A stretch of 53,245 nt of DNA, from assembly GCA_030830065.1 (NCBI GenBank), contig JAURNR010000049.1, positions 1 through 53,245 of the forward strand, read 5' to 3'. The notes beneath the pieces were generated by a model that was not told the DNA's origin, made no database searches, and worked only from the letters and a program-made list of their open reading frames with translations. The position numbers were made by a program, and so were the translations under genes. Position 1 is the first letter of the stretch. Each line of letters opens with the position of its first letter. This DNA is from Bacteroidota bacterium (GTDB lineage Bacteria > Bacteroidota > Bacteroidia > NS11-12g > UBA955). Positions 45,532 to 53,245 of the stretch are shown one piece after another.

Positions 45532-46428
45532 TTATTCTTGGATAATTATTTCATCTCCAACTACCGCACCTATATTGTAAAATCCAGCCACTCCTCTTCC
45601 CGAGTGATCTCCAAGCATAAACATATTTGACTGAATATTTACGGGTGGTGTCGCAAACAACCCTCCATTATTGGCTTGATTTTGAATTATCTGAAACCAG
45701 TAGAATGTTTCTCTATTAATAGAATATACTTCAATTCTAACTTTTTCGTCTTGACGATATGGTCTTAAAAACTCATTATTTCTATTAAATCGAACGGGAT
45801 AAATGAAATAATCACCATCCTGTCCATTTGAATTATTTCCCATATCCTGCGAAATATTCAAGTTATTTAACCGGCTGTTTTGAGTATCGTTTCTAAATAG
45901 TTTAATCCAATAAAAGTCACCCATCCCTTGTCTGTCTTTGGCGAATAATTCGATATACTTGCCCGAATCAATAAACGGAGGCCCATTACCTTCAACAGGA
46001 ACAGTTCGAATACTATCAATTTTATCTATTGTAGGGTTTAACCTCGAAACACCAACAATTGTATCACCCCCTTGGATAATAAGTAAAGCATAGTTCCGTC
46101 CAACCTGAAGAGTATCTCCTGAAGCAGGATTAGGTTCCCATTCGTAATAACCGTTTTCTTTATAGGTGAAATTAAACAATTTAAAACTTCCTGTATCGGC
46201 TAAAACAACTTGTGCATCAGATACAGGTGGTTCTGTTTTAGAAGAGTCAAAATATGGAATACTTTCTGTTAATCTAATTCTTTGTGTCTTAATAGCATTA
46301 TCAATAAAGGCATCAACAACTATTTTCTTCTGTTTCTGTTCAATTTGAACATCAATAATATCTTCACATGAAGACAAGAAAACCCATCCGAGAATTAATG
46401 ATATACTTAATATTGATTTCATCTTCAT
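45532..46428 (-). CDS. DUF4249 family lipoprotein (second copy)
   Basis: The start is set at ATG 46428 (MKMKSILSISLILGWVFLSSC, lipobox LSSC), two bases after the stop of the receptor gene; the track start at 46440 overlaps it. The body (KKIVVDAFIDNAIKTQRIRLTESIPYFD, DAQVVLADTGSFKLFNFTYKENGYYEW) parallels the DUF4249 protein at 20.9 kb. It follows a TonB-dependent receptor in the same order as the first pair. A role as ligand-capturing partner of the receptor is inferred from the pairing. Confidence 0.82.
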   Translation of the reverse strand: MKMKSILSISLILGWVFLSSCEDIIDVQIEQKQKKIVVDAFIDNAIKTQRIRLTESIPYFDSSKTEPPVSDAQVVLADTGSFKLFNFTYKENGYYEWEPNPASGDTLQVGRNYALLIIQGGDTIVGVSRLNPTIDKIDSIRTVPVEGNGPPFIDSGKYIELFAKDRQGMGDFYWIKLFRNDTQNSRLNNLNISQDMGNNSNGQDGDYFIYPVRFNRNNEFLRPYRQDEKVRIEVYSINRETFYWFQIIQNQANNGGLFATPPVNIQSNMFMLGDHSGRGVAGFYNIGAVVGDEIIIQE

Positions 46429-46430
46429 CG

Positions 46431-48785
46431 TTAGTTCCATTTAAAATTATAGGAAATGGCAGGAACGATACTACCAATTACACTGAATTGAATTGCCTCG
46501 TTCTGACCTGTATTTTCATAGTCGGTATCGAAATAAATTGAAAATGGGTTTCTCCTGTTATAGGCATTGTAAACGCTAAATACCCAATTGCTCTCCCATT
46601 TGCCTTTTTTCTTTTTTGTATACGTTACACTCAAGTCTAAACGGTGGTAATTTGGATTGCGTATATTGTTCCTTGCGTTCGTACCTGCGTCTGGTATGGT
46701 ATAGCCCTGGACCGTATATTGACCTGAATAGAAGGTGGTAGGGGTTCCTGAACTAAAGATAAAATTTGCAGCAAGATCCCATTTATCATTTAAACTGTAT
46801 TGTGATACAATATATAAATTATGCAACCTATCGAATCTACTTGGATACCAGTTAAAATCATTTATTCCAGGACTTTTTCTTTCACTTCTTGCTAAGGTAT
46901 AACTTATCCAACCGGTTAGTTTTCCCGTTGATTTTTTTAGATACAATTCTAAACCATAAGCGCGTCCTATTCCAGTAATTAGTTCACCCTCGAGATATTC
47001 ATTTAATAATAAATTGGCCCCGTCTACATAATCAACTTGATTTTGTAAATCTTTGTAATAGGTTTCAATTGAGGATTCAAAATCTTGTTTACCAATAGAG
47101 AAGTTTCTAAAATAACCGATGGTGTATTGATCCGCTTTTTCGGGGAGAATATTATTCGTTGATGGTTGCCAAACATCAAACGGTACGCTTGCTGCTGTAT
47201 TTGAAATCAAATGTAGATTTTGAACCATTCTGTTGTAACCGCCTTTAACACTGCTGAATCTATTTAACTGATATTTGAACCCTAAACGTGGTTCAGGGTT
47301 AATATAATTTGCAATGACCCCATTACTTCCCACTTCCCATATACTATCGACAAAGCGTCTTTGACCATCTGCAATAGGATCTTGATATGAGTATACTTTA
47401 CTTTTTCCTAAGTATAAAAATTGGCTCACTCTAAGTCCAGCACGAATAGAAAATCTACCGTTAGCATTAAAATCTTCAGTTAAATAAATAGCATTTTCTA
47501 GTGCATACTTGTTAGGTAGGCTGAAGTTATTTGTACCAGCAGAATTTGTTGCAATTGCATTCCCAGGTGTGAAAATATAATACGTAGATTGTCCCCCAAA
47601 ACCAATTTGATTCTTCGGGTTTGCAAAGTATGTAAAGTCTGCTTTCAAACTATTGTTATTGATGTAGGAAGTCCAATTGAACGAAAGGTCATCACCGTTG
47701 CTAAATTCGAGATTATACCTATATCTGCTGTAATAATAAGTCACATTTGAAAACCACTTATCGTTGTATACGTGGTTCCACCTTCCCGTAACAGTACTAT
47801 TTCCCCATTTAACGCCAAACGCATTGGCTGCATAAAAAATATCATCCCCAATGTATGTAGATAGGAAAAATCTATCTTTAGCGGTTTCATAATTTACTTT
47901 CGCAGTTAAATCATAAAAGTAAAAACGACTACCACTTAAATCATCATTTAGAAATGGTTTAGCGAGTACATCGATGTAACTTCTTCTACCAGCAATAATG
48001 AAGCTTGCTTTATCCTTAGCAATCGGCCCTTCAATTGAACCACGACTAAATATCGTTCCAATACCACCATTTGCTTGGTACTTTTTATTATTACCATCTT
48101 TGGTAATCACATCTAAAACTGAACTTAATCTTCCCCCATAATTAGCGGGAATTCCACCTTTAACAAGTTGTACATCTTTAACAGCATCAGGATTAAAAAT
48201 ACTAAAGAACCCAAATAGGTGTGCGGAGTTGAATATGGGTGCTTCGTCCATCAGCACTAAGTTCTGATCAATAGATCCACCACGAACATTAAAACCAGAA
48301 GCTCCTTCCCCTACTGTTGTGACTCCAGGAAGAAGCTGAATACTCTTGATTACATCTGCTTCACCCAAGAATGCAGGAATTTTTTTGATAACTTTACCCG
48401 TAATGCTTTGTGTAGAAATGTCAATTTTTTTGACATTGTCGTTTCTTTTTGCTCGTACATTAACTTCTTCAATTTCTTCAATTTCTGGTTTTAGGAAGAA
48501 GTTTTTGTTGATAGATTCGTTTTCTGCAATTGTCAATGTGGTTTCAAGATTTTCGAAGTCTTTAGATGATATTTTGATATCGTGTTTTCCGTCAGAGAGT
48601 TTAAGACTGAAATAACCATAGTTGTTGGTAATCACCGAAGTTTTATCCGTTAATGATTGAACAACTGCTCCTTTTATAGTTTCACCAGAGGAATTATCCT
48701 TTATAAAACCACTAATTGTTGCATTTTGAGCAAAAGAATATCCGGGAAAAAATAAACTCACCAGTAATAAATACCGTGTCCACAT
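46431..48785 (-). CDS. TonB-dependent outer-membrane receptor (second copy)
   Basis: 784 aa with signal peptide MWTRYLLLVSLFFPGYSFAQ. A carboxypeptidase-regulatory-like domain (~22-95, ATISGFIKDNSSGETIKGAVV) is followed by the plug (FNVRGGSIDQNLVLMDEAPIF) and a barrel ending VPAISYNFKWN. It lacks the STN domain of the paralogue at 18.2 kb but shares plug and C-terminal motifs (VFSVYNAYNRRNPFSIYF against IFGVYNVYNRKNPFYIN). Cargo is unknown. Upstream lies a perfect hairpin whose stem contains a TATTTTTG -7 box ten bases from the ATG. Confidence 0.9.
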   Translation of the reverse strand: MWTRYLLLVSLFFPGYSFAQNATISGFIKDNSSGETIKGAVVQSLTDKTSVITNNYGYFSLKLSDGKHDIKISSKDFENLETTLTIAENESINKNFFLKPEIEEIEEVNVRAKRNDNVKKIDISTQSITGKVIKKIPAFLGEADVIKSIQLLPGVTTVGEGASGFNVRGGSIDQNLVLMDEAPIFNSAHLFGFFSIFNPDAVKDVQLVKGGIPANYGGRLSSVLDVITKDGNNKKYQANGGIGTIFSRGSIEGPIAKDKASFIIAGRRSYIDVLAKPFLNDDLSGSRFYFYDLTAKVNYETAKDRFFLSTYIGDDIFYAANAFGVKWGNSTVTGRWNHVYNDKWFSNVTYYYSRYRYNLEFSNGDDLSFNWTSYINNNSLKADFTYFANPKNQIGFGGQSTYYIFTPGNAIATNSAGTNNFSLPNKYALENAIYLTEDFNANGRFSIRAGLRVSQFLYLGKSKVYSYQDPIADGQRRFVDSIWEVGSNGVIANYINPEPRLGFKYQLNRFSSVKGGYNRMVQNLHLISNTAASVPFDVWQPSTNNILPEKADQYTIGYFRNFSIGKQDFESSIETYYKDLQNQVDYVDGANLLLNEYLEGELITGIGRAYGLELYLKKSTGKLTGWISYTLARSERKSPGINDFNWYPSRFDRLHNLYIVSQYSLNDKWDLAANFIFSSGTPTTFYSGQYTVQGYTIPDAGTNARNNIRNPNYHRLDLSVTYTKKKKGKWESNWVFSVYNAYNRRNPFSIYFDTDYENTGQNEAIQFSVIGSIVPAISYNFKWN

Positions 48786-48791
48786 ATTATA

Positions 48792-48830
48792 CTAACAAAA
48801 ATACCTCCGAAAAGGAGGTATTTTTGTTAG
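48792..48830. terminator. Perfect 17-bp hairpin between citrate synthase and the TonB receptor
   Basis: CTAACAAAAATACCTCC and its exact reverse complement GGAGGTATTTTTGTTAG flank the loop GAAAA. On the minus strand the GC-rich top followed by TATTTTTGTT resembles a rho-independent terminator for the upstream citrate synthase gene. The same arm contains TATTTTTG (48803-48796), a TAnnTTTG match ten bases before the receptor ATG. Confidence 0.65.
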
Positions 48831-48833
48831 ATA

Positions 48834-48854
48834 TCGATTAATGCTATTAATCGA
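48834..48854. repeat. 9-bp inverted repeat after citrate synthase
   Basis: TCGATTAAT / ATTAATCGA with a three-base loop, 17 bases past the citrate synthase stop and just before the larger hairpin. It has no U tract, so it may be an mRNA-stabilising stem or an operator rather than a terminator. Confidence 0.35.
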
Positions 48855-48871
48855 GGTATTAATGTTTAAGA

Positions 48872-50164
48872 TTATTGTCTTTTGTCTATTGGGACAAATT
48901 CACGCAATGTTGCACCTGTATAAATTTGTCTAGGACGAGCAATAGGATGTTTATCTCGGCGCATCTCTTGCCATTGACTAACCCAACCTGGGAGACGACC
49001 TAAGGCAAATAATACGGTAAAGAAATCAGTTGGGAATCCTAATGCACGATAAATAATTCCAGAATAGAAGTCTACGTTAGGGAATAATTTGCGTTCAACA
49101 AAATATGGGTCTTTTAAAGCGGCTTGTTCGAGTTCTTTTGCGATTTCTAATACGGGGTCATTAACTCCCAATTTGGCCAATACTTCATCTGCAGATGATT
49201 TTATTATCTTGGCTCTTGGGTCGAAATTTTTATATACTCTGTGTCCAAAACCCATTAAGCGGAATGGATCGTTTTTATCTTTTGCTTTATCGAGATACTT
49301 CTGAACATCTCCACCGTCATTTTTAATGTTTTCTAACATTTCCAATACCTCTTGGTTAGCACCTCCATGAAGAGGTCCCCAAAGTGCGCTAATGCCTGCA
49401 GCGATACTGCTGTATAAACTTGCTTGGCTTGACCCAACTACACGAACGGTACTAGCAGAACAGTTCTGCTCGTGATCGGCATGTAGAATTAACAGTTTAT
49501 TCATAGCCTTTACGACTACTGGGTCAGGAGTGTAGTTTGGATCTGCAACCTGTCCGAATGACATATTCAAGAAGTTGGTTACGTAGTTTAGGTTGTTCTT
49601 TGGGTATACCGTTGGGTGACCATTTTGCTTTTTAAATATCATTGCGCAAATTGTTGGCATTTTAGCCATCAATCTTATCACTGTGCGGTTGATTGCTTCT
49701 TCTGGTCTATTTGGATTTAACGCTTTTGGATAATAAAGGCTTAATGCAGAAATCATGCTACTTAACTGACCCATTGGATGACTTCCCGTTGGGAAAGCTT
49801 TAAACATTGCGTCCAACCCTTCATTAACTAAGGTATGCGAACTTATACTAGTTTCAAATAATTCAAGTTCTGATTTATTTGGTAATTTTCCATAAAGAAT
49901 TAAGTAAGAAACTTCCAAAAAGGAGCAGTTTTCAGCTAGGTCTTCTATACTGTAGCCTCTATGTCGAAGGATACCCTTTTCTCCATCGAGGAATGTAATT
50001 TCACTTGTTGTAGAGCCCGTATTTTTATACCCAGGATCTAATGTAATGTGGCCTGTTTTACCTCTTAAGGTTGAAATGTCAATGGCTTTTTCTCCCTCTG
50101 AACCTGTAATTACGGGAAATTCATATTCTTTTCCCTCTAGCGTGATTTTTGCAATTTCTGACAT
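48872..50164 (-). CDS. gltA: Citrate synthase (type II)
   Basis: Condenses oxaloacetate and acetyl-CoA at the entry to the TCA cycle. 430 aa with the hexameric type II N-terminal domain (TSEITFLDGEKGILRHRGYSIEDLA). The catalytic regions are HADHEQNCSASTVRVVGSS, GPLHGGANQEVLEML and GFGHRVYKNFDPRA, the last containing the substrate-binding His/Arg. It has the best promoter in the window (TTTG-N20-TATATTTG) with an 18-base gap from the -7 box to the ATG. Confidence 0.97.
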   Translation of the reverse strand: MSEIAKITLEGKEYEFPVITGSEGEKAIDISTLRGKTGHITLDPGYKNTGSTTSEITFLDGEKGILRHRGYSIEDLAENCSFLEVSYLILYGKLPNKSELELFETSISSHTLVNEGLDAMFKAFPTGSHPMGQLSSMISALSLYYPKALNPNRPEEAINRTVIRLMAKMPTICAMIFKKQNGHPTVYPKNNLNYVTNFLNMSFGQVADPNYTPDPVVVKAMNKLLILHADHEQNCSASTVRVVGSSQASLYSSIAAGISALWGPLHGGANQEVLEMLENIKNDGGDVQKYLDKAKDKNDPFRLMGFGHRVYKNFDPRAKIIKSSADEVLAKLGVNDPVLEIAKELEQAALKDPYFVERKLFPNVDFYSGIIYRALGFPTDFFTVLFALGRLPGWVSQWQEMRRDKHPIARPRQIYTGATLREFVPIDKRQ

Positions 50165-50182
50165 ATCTTTTTTGGAATTTTA

Positions 50183-50214
50183 CAAATATAGTCAGAAACA
50201 AAGGCTGTTTCAAA
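50183..50214 (-). promoter_or_regulatory. Citrate synthase promoter (TTTG-N20-TATATTTG)
   Basis: On the minus strand TTTG (50214-50211), 20 bases, then TATATTTG (50190-50183), an exact fit to the Bacteroidota -33/-7 consensus. The gap to the ATG leaves a leader of roughly 11-14 bases, unlike the leaderless genes elsewhere in the window. Confidence 0.7.
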
Positions 50215-50239
50215 TGATTGAACAAACTTTAAACAACCT

Positions 50240-50494
50240 TTAACGAACTTCTAACTCTTTTAACCCTTTAGCTGTAAGTTGAAACTTTACCTTTAAAATA
50301 GCATCCATATTCACTGTAAGTTTTTGTTGATTCGAGGAATCTAGGGCTTTTATATAGCGGTGGTGTAATAGTTGTTTTACAATATCTATAATTACGGGTT
50401 TGCTGAGATTTATTTCATCTATAATAGATTCTAATGCTTCTGCATGAATCATTCGCTCCATAACTAGTATTTCATCACCACCAACCTCCAGCAT
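50240..50494 (-). CDS. Small winged-helix-like protein coupled to lysS
   Basis: 84 aa, not assigned to a named family. The order ALESIIDEINLSKPVIIDIVKQLLHHRYIKAL followed by a beta-hairpin and FQLTAKGLKELE resembles a compact winged helix-turn-helix: helix, turn, recognition helix, wing, then the 'T.KG...L' end seen in MarR/PadR-like domains. The ATG follows the lysS TAA directly (TAAATG), so it is translated from the lysS mRNA. It could be a DNA-binding regulator; the evidence is only the secondary-structure pattern. Confidence 0.6.
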   Translation of the reverse strand: MLEVGGDEILVMERMIHAEALESIIDEINLSKPVIIDIVKQLLHHRYIKALDSSNQQKLTVNMDAILKVKFQLTAKGLKELEVR

Positions 50495-52009
50495 TTAAAG
50501 TCCTTTTTCGGTGCGCATTTGTGGGAAGAAAAGTACTTCCTGAATAGATGATTGATTGGTTAACATCATTGTCAATCTATCGATCCCTATTCCTAAACCA
50601 CTGGTTGGGGGCATGCCGTATTCTAGAGATCTAATAAAATCATGATCCATTGCCATTGCCTCTTCATCACCTCTTTCAGCTAGTTTTAATTGTTCTTCAA
50701 AACGTTCCTTTTGGTCAATTGGATCATTCAATTCAGAGTATGCATTTGCTATTTCTTTACCATTGACAAAAAGCTCAAATCGTTCTACTAAACCTTCTTT
50801 TTCTCTGTGCTTTTTGGTTAAAGGACTCATTTCGATAGGGTAGTCTGTGATAAAGGTAGGTTGTATCAAATGTCCTTCAGCGGTAGATCCAAAAATTTCA
50901 TCTATTAGTTTTCCTGTTCCCATATCTGAAGTTACTTCACAACCGATACTCTTGGCAAACTGACCAAGTTCTTCTTCAGATTTACCTTCAATATCAAAAT
51001 TTGCATAATTTTTAATTGCTTCTGCCATTGTCAGACGTTGATAAGGACGAGCAAATGAGATTTTGTTATCACCAACTTGTGCATCTGTATTTCCATTAAC
51101 ATCTAAAGCCGCCTTTTCAATCATTTCTTCCACAAAGTCCATCATCCAGTAATAGTCCTTGTAAGCAACATAAATTTCTAAACCGGTAAATTCTGGGTTA
51201 TGAGTTCTATCGATACCTTCGTTTCTGAAGTTTTTTGCAAATTCATAGACACCATCAAATCCTCCAACAATTAATCTTTTTAAGTATAACTCATTTGCAA
51301 TCCTTAAATAAAGCGGCATATCTAGCGCATTGTGGTGAGTTTTAAATGGTCTTGCTGCTGCACCTCCATGAATGGCTTGTAATATCGGAGTTTCAACTTC
51401 TAGATAGCCTTTGTTGTTAAAAAGATTTCGCAAGCTTTGTACTAATCTGCTGCGTTTAAGGAAGATATCCTTTTTCTCTGGGTTGACAATTAAATCAACG
51501 TAACGCATTCTGTATCGAGCCTCTGGGTCGGTAAAAGCGTCGTAAACAACCCCATCTTTTTCTTTTGGAAGAGGCAATGGGTTTAGACATTTTGATAATA
51601 ATGTTAATGAACTTACATGGATGGAAATTTCACCAGTTTTCGTTAAAAAAACATAGCCTTTAACCCCAATTATATCCCCAATATCTAGTAGTTTTTTAAA
51701 AACAGTATTGTAGAGTGTTTTATCCTCCTCTGTGCAAATTTCGTCTCGATTAACATAAATTTGAATTTTCGCACTGCTATCTTGAATTACCGCAAACGCG
51801 GCTTTTCCCATTATACGACGTGCCATTAAACGACCAGCAATTACAACTTCTTTGTAGTTATCTGGGTTACTTTCAAAGTTTGATAATATATCTTGAGCAG
51901 TTGTATTTATAGGAAAAAGTTCTGCAGGAAAAGGGTCAATTCCGAGTGATCTTAACTCAGAAAGAGATTCTCTTCTTAGTCGTTGTTGTTCGTTAATACT
52001 TGGTTCCAT
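50495..52009 (-). CDS. lysS: Lysyl-tRNA synthetase, class II
   Basis: 504 aa. The N-terminal OB-fold anticodon-binding domain ([25 protein letters not shown]) is followed by the class II catalytic core: motif 2 [20 protein letters not shown] and motif 3 [29 protein letters not shown]. It charges tRNA-Lys. A TAACTTTG box lies 13 bases before the ATG, in the 34-base gap after lspA, so it may have its own promoter as well as read-through from ileS. Confidence 0.97.
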   Translation of the reverse strand: MEPSINEQQRLRRESLSELRSLGIDPFPAELFPINTTAQDILSNFESNPDNYKEVVIAGRLMARRIMGKAAFAVIQDSSAKIQIYVNRDEICTEEDKTLYNTVFKKLLDIGDIIGVKGYVFLTKTGEISIHVSSLTLLSKCLNPLPLPKEKDGVVYDAFTDPEARYRMRYVDLIVNPEKKDIFLKRSRLVQSLRNLFNNKGYLEVETPILQAIHGGAAARPFKTHHNALDMPLYLRIANELYLKRLIVGGFDGVYEFAKNFRNEGIDRTHNPEFTGLEIYVAYKDYYWMMDFVEEMIEKAALDVNGNTDAQVGDNKISFARPYQRLTMAEAIKNYANFDIEGKSEEELGQFAKSIGCEVTSDMGTGKLIDEIFGSTAEGHLIQPTFITDYPIEMSPLTKKHREKEGLVERFELFVNGKEIANAYSELNDPIDQKERFEEQLKLAERGDEEAMAMDHDFIRSLEYGMPPTSGLGIGIDRLTMMLTNQSSIQEVLFFPQMRTEKGL

Positions 52010-52022
52010 GCGAAATGAATCG

Positions 52023-52030
52023 CAAAGTTA
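52023..52030 (-). promoter_or_regulatory. -7 box TAACTTTG of lysS
   Basis: Exact TAnnTTTG on the minus strand, 13 bases before the ATG at 52009. No clear -33 element is present. Confidence 0.4.
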
Positions 52031-52043
52031 GCCAATTTTTATA

Positions 52044-52712
52044 CTATAAATTATTTGTAGAAGAATTATCTGTGTTTGATTCAGATGTTTCTTTGGAGAA
52101 TATAATTGAAGGAGACGGTAGGGTAAACCATTTTTGAGCAATTATCATTATCGCAACTCCCACAGTGATACAGGCATCTGCGAAGTTCCAAATTGGAGCA
52201 AAAAACACAAAATGCTGTCCACCTATAAACGGAATCCAATCTGCAGGAACACCCTCGTAAATAGGGGCGTAAAACATGTCAACAACGTGTCCTTCAAACC
52301 AAGTTGCGACATATCCATTAATATCGTCAAAGACAACGCCATAGAAAATAGAATCAATTATATTTCCTATTGCACCAGCTAGAACTAAAGCCAATGATAA
52401 TATTAATCCTCTGTGATATTTACCTTTAATTATGGATATTAAATATATAATTCCAAAAGCAGAAACTAGGATTCGGAAAAACGTAAGAATCAACTTTCCT
52501 ACTTTACCACCACCAAAGAGTTTCATACCGAAGGCCATGCCTTCATTCTCTATAAAATAGAGTTTAAACCAATCGTCAAAAACCGTGTAAGATTCACCAT
52601 AAATAAAGTGTGTCTTTACATAAATTTTAATTAATTGATCCGCTAGCACCGCCCCTAATAACACGGCAAATGCTAAAATCCAGCGGTTTCTTTCGGCTTT
52701 GAGAGACTCCAA
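52044..52712 (-). CDS. lspA: Lipoprotein signal peptidase (signal peptidase II)
   Basis: Cleaves prolipoproteins before the lipidated cysteine, and the window encodes several (GldH, DUF4197, both DUF4249, MbnP, MbnH). Four transmembrane segments are visible; the catalytic aspartates are in GNIIDSIFYG and WNFADACI. At 222 aa it exceeds the usual ~160-170 aa. The extra length is an insert between the two aspartates (FDDINGYVATWFEGHV... to VPADWIPFIGGQHF) and a polar C-terminal tail, as often seen in Bacteroidota. It follows the TraR/DksA gene by two bases. Confidence 0.95.
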   Translation of the reverse strand: MESLKAERNRWILAFAVLLGAVLADQLIKIYVKTHFIYGESYTVFDDWFKLYFIENEGMAFGMKLFGGGKVGKLILTFFRILVSAFGIIYLISIIKGKYHRGLILSLALVLAGAIGNIIDSIFYGVVFDDINGYVATWFEGHVVDMFYAPIYEGVPADWIPFIGGQHFVFFAPIWNFADACITVGVAIMIIAQKWFTLPSPSIIFSKETSESNTDNSSTNNL

Positions 52713-52714
52713 GA

Positions 52715-53092
52715 CTATCGCTTTATTTTAGCTTCTACAGTTTGAGTAGTATGAGGAACGAGCATTAACCTTTCTTTAGGAATTAGCTTTCCGGAAGTTT
52801 TACAAACACCATAAGTTTTATTTGATATTCTCACCAAAGCCGCCTCCAAACTTTTAATAAATTTTAATTGGTGTGCCGCTAATTGATTTAAACTTTCCTT
52901 TTCTAATGTATCAGCACCATCATCTAAAGTGAGGTAATTGTTATTACCACAATCACCACCATTTCCACTGCCATTTTTTAATTGACCTTGTAAAGTTTTG
53001 AATTCAGATTTTGCCGAGTCCAATTTCTTCATGATGATAGCTTTGAACTCTTCTAATTCAGTATCGGTGTAACGGGTTTTTTCTTTTTCCAT
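52715..53092 (-). CDS. TraR/DksA-like zinc-finger family protein
   Basis: 125 aa with an N-terminal coiled-coil-like region, a polar linker (GSGNGGDCGNNNY), a second helix, and the C-terminal YGVCKTSGKLIPKERLMLVPHTT. That end matches the DksA/TraR finger fold, but only one of the usual four cysteines is in place, so zinc binding is doubtful. DksA proteins act in the secondary channel of RNA polymerase. It lies between ileS and lspA, a conserved order in Bacteroidota. It starts five bases after the ileS stop. Confidence 0.85.
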   Translation of the reverse strand: MEKEKTRYTDTELEEFKAIIMKKLDSAKSEFKTLQGQLKNGSGNGGDCGNNNYLTLDDGADTLEKESLNQLAAHQLKFIKSLEAALVRISNKTYGVCKTSGKLIPKERLMLVPHTTQTVEAKIKR

Positions 53093-53097
53093 AGACT

Positions 53098-53245
53098 TTA
53101 ACTTTTTATAATTTTCAAAAATAGGGGTTTTTCGTATACTTCTGTTTCATGTTCGGCTACTGAATCGTTAAACGAAATACTAGACGCAAGTACCTCAGAA
53201 GCAATGTATTGAGTGTGGTTTTGTACACTTTCTTGTAGCTCGGAG
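53098..53245 (-). CDS. ileS: Isoleucyl-tRNA synthetase, C-terminal end (partial)
   Basis: Not in the ORF track. The minus-strand frame from the window edge is open for 48 codons (SELQESVQNHTQYIASEVLA ... EKPLFLKIIKS) and ends at TAA 53100-53098, five bases before the TraR/DksA ATG. The sequence fits the last helices and strand of the IleS C-terminal domain. The position directly upstream of traR/dksA and lspA is the usual place for ileS in this phylum. The rest of the gene lies beyond the right edge. Confidence 0.7.
   Translation of the reverse strand, partial: SELQESVQNHTQYIASEVLASSISFNDSVAEHETEVYEKPLFLKIIKS

Noticed and set aside
1-53245. tRNA, rRNA, riboswitch, insertion sequence or prophage
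   Set aside because: Gaps between genes are short (mostly under 130 bases), and none shows cloverleaf ends, transposase ORFs, long terminal inverted repeats or known riboswitch cores that I could recognise.

Overview
The window is a compact, AT-rich chromosomal segment from a member of the Bacteroidota, most likely a flavobacterium-like lineage. Four things point there: two type IX secretion (T9SS) C-terminal sorting domains, a gldH gliding gene, paired TonB-dependent receptor/DUF4249 lipoprotein loci, and repeated TAnnTTTG promoter boxes, which are the Bacteroidota -7 element. Gene order also fits the phylum (ileS-traR/dksA-lspA, DUF3822-rsmD-coaD, NUDIX/pyrE, DUF6089-uppS-bamA). I see no phage, transposon, CRISPR array, rRNA or tRNA. 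No gene-free stretch exceeds 300 bases.

Layout. 1-3.9 kb: a 5'-truncated, T9SS-secreted lipase-like protein with a beta-helix-like repeat region, ended by a terminator. 4.0-8.5 kb (+): an operon of an MBL/beta-CASP protein, lpxK, gldH and a YifB/ComM-type ATPase. 8.5-13.6 kb (-): a small secreted repeat protein resembling the 7(1) septoil-knot family, a PaaG-like enoyl-CoA hydratase/isomerase, a PAP2-like membrane protein, and an M1 peptidase fused to an apparent outer-membrane barrel. 13.7-17.3 kb: DUF3822-rsmD-coaD, then NUDIX and pyrE with overlapping divergent start codons, then an AlkD-like protein. 17.4-21.8 kb (+): DUF4197, TonB receptor, DUF4249. 21.7-27.4 kb: a CNNM/CBS 'hemolysin' protein, purK, frr, a long PurF-like amidotransferase, and 3-hydroxyanthranilate dioxygenase with a methyltransferase. 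28.2-33.4 kb (+): two DUF6089 proteins, uppS and bamA (envelope biogenesis). 33.4-38.3 kb: an EamA transporter, a T9SS-sorted M1 peptidase, and an MbnP/MbnH-like pair (copper-binding lipoprotein plus diheme enzyme). 38.3-43.4 kb (-): a MetH lacking its homocysteine module and a fused 2-oxoacid dehydrogenase E1. 43.5-53.2 kb: uvrB (+), then on the minus strand a second TonB receptor/DUF4249 pair, citrate synthase, a small winged-helix-like protein, lysS, lspA, a TraR/DksA-like protein and the C-terminal end of ileS.

Most of the content is housekeeping metabolism mixed with envelope and secretion functions: lpxK, bamA, uppS, lspA, gldH, TonB receptors and T9SS cargo. The points most worth a second look are the MbnP/MbnH pair with a promoter inside the upstream gene, the knot-family repeat protein, the M1-peptidase/outer-membrane-barrel fusion, a perfect 17-bp hairpin carrying a -7 box in front of a TonB receptor, and a recurring TAnnTTTG-N4-7-start-codon layout that implies leaderless mRNAs for about nine genes. 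All family assignments come from reading motifs and from memory of the families; no searches were run.
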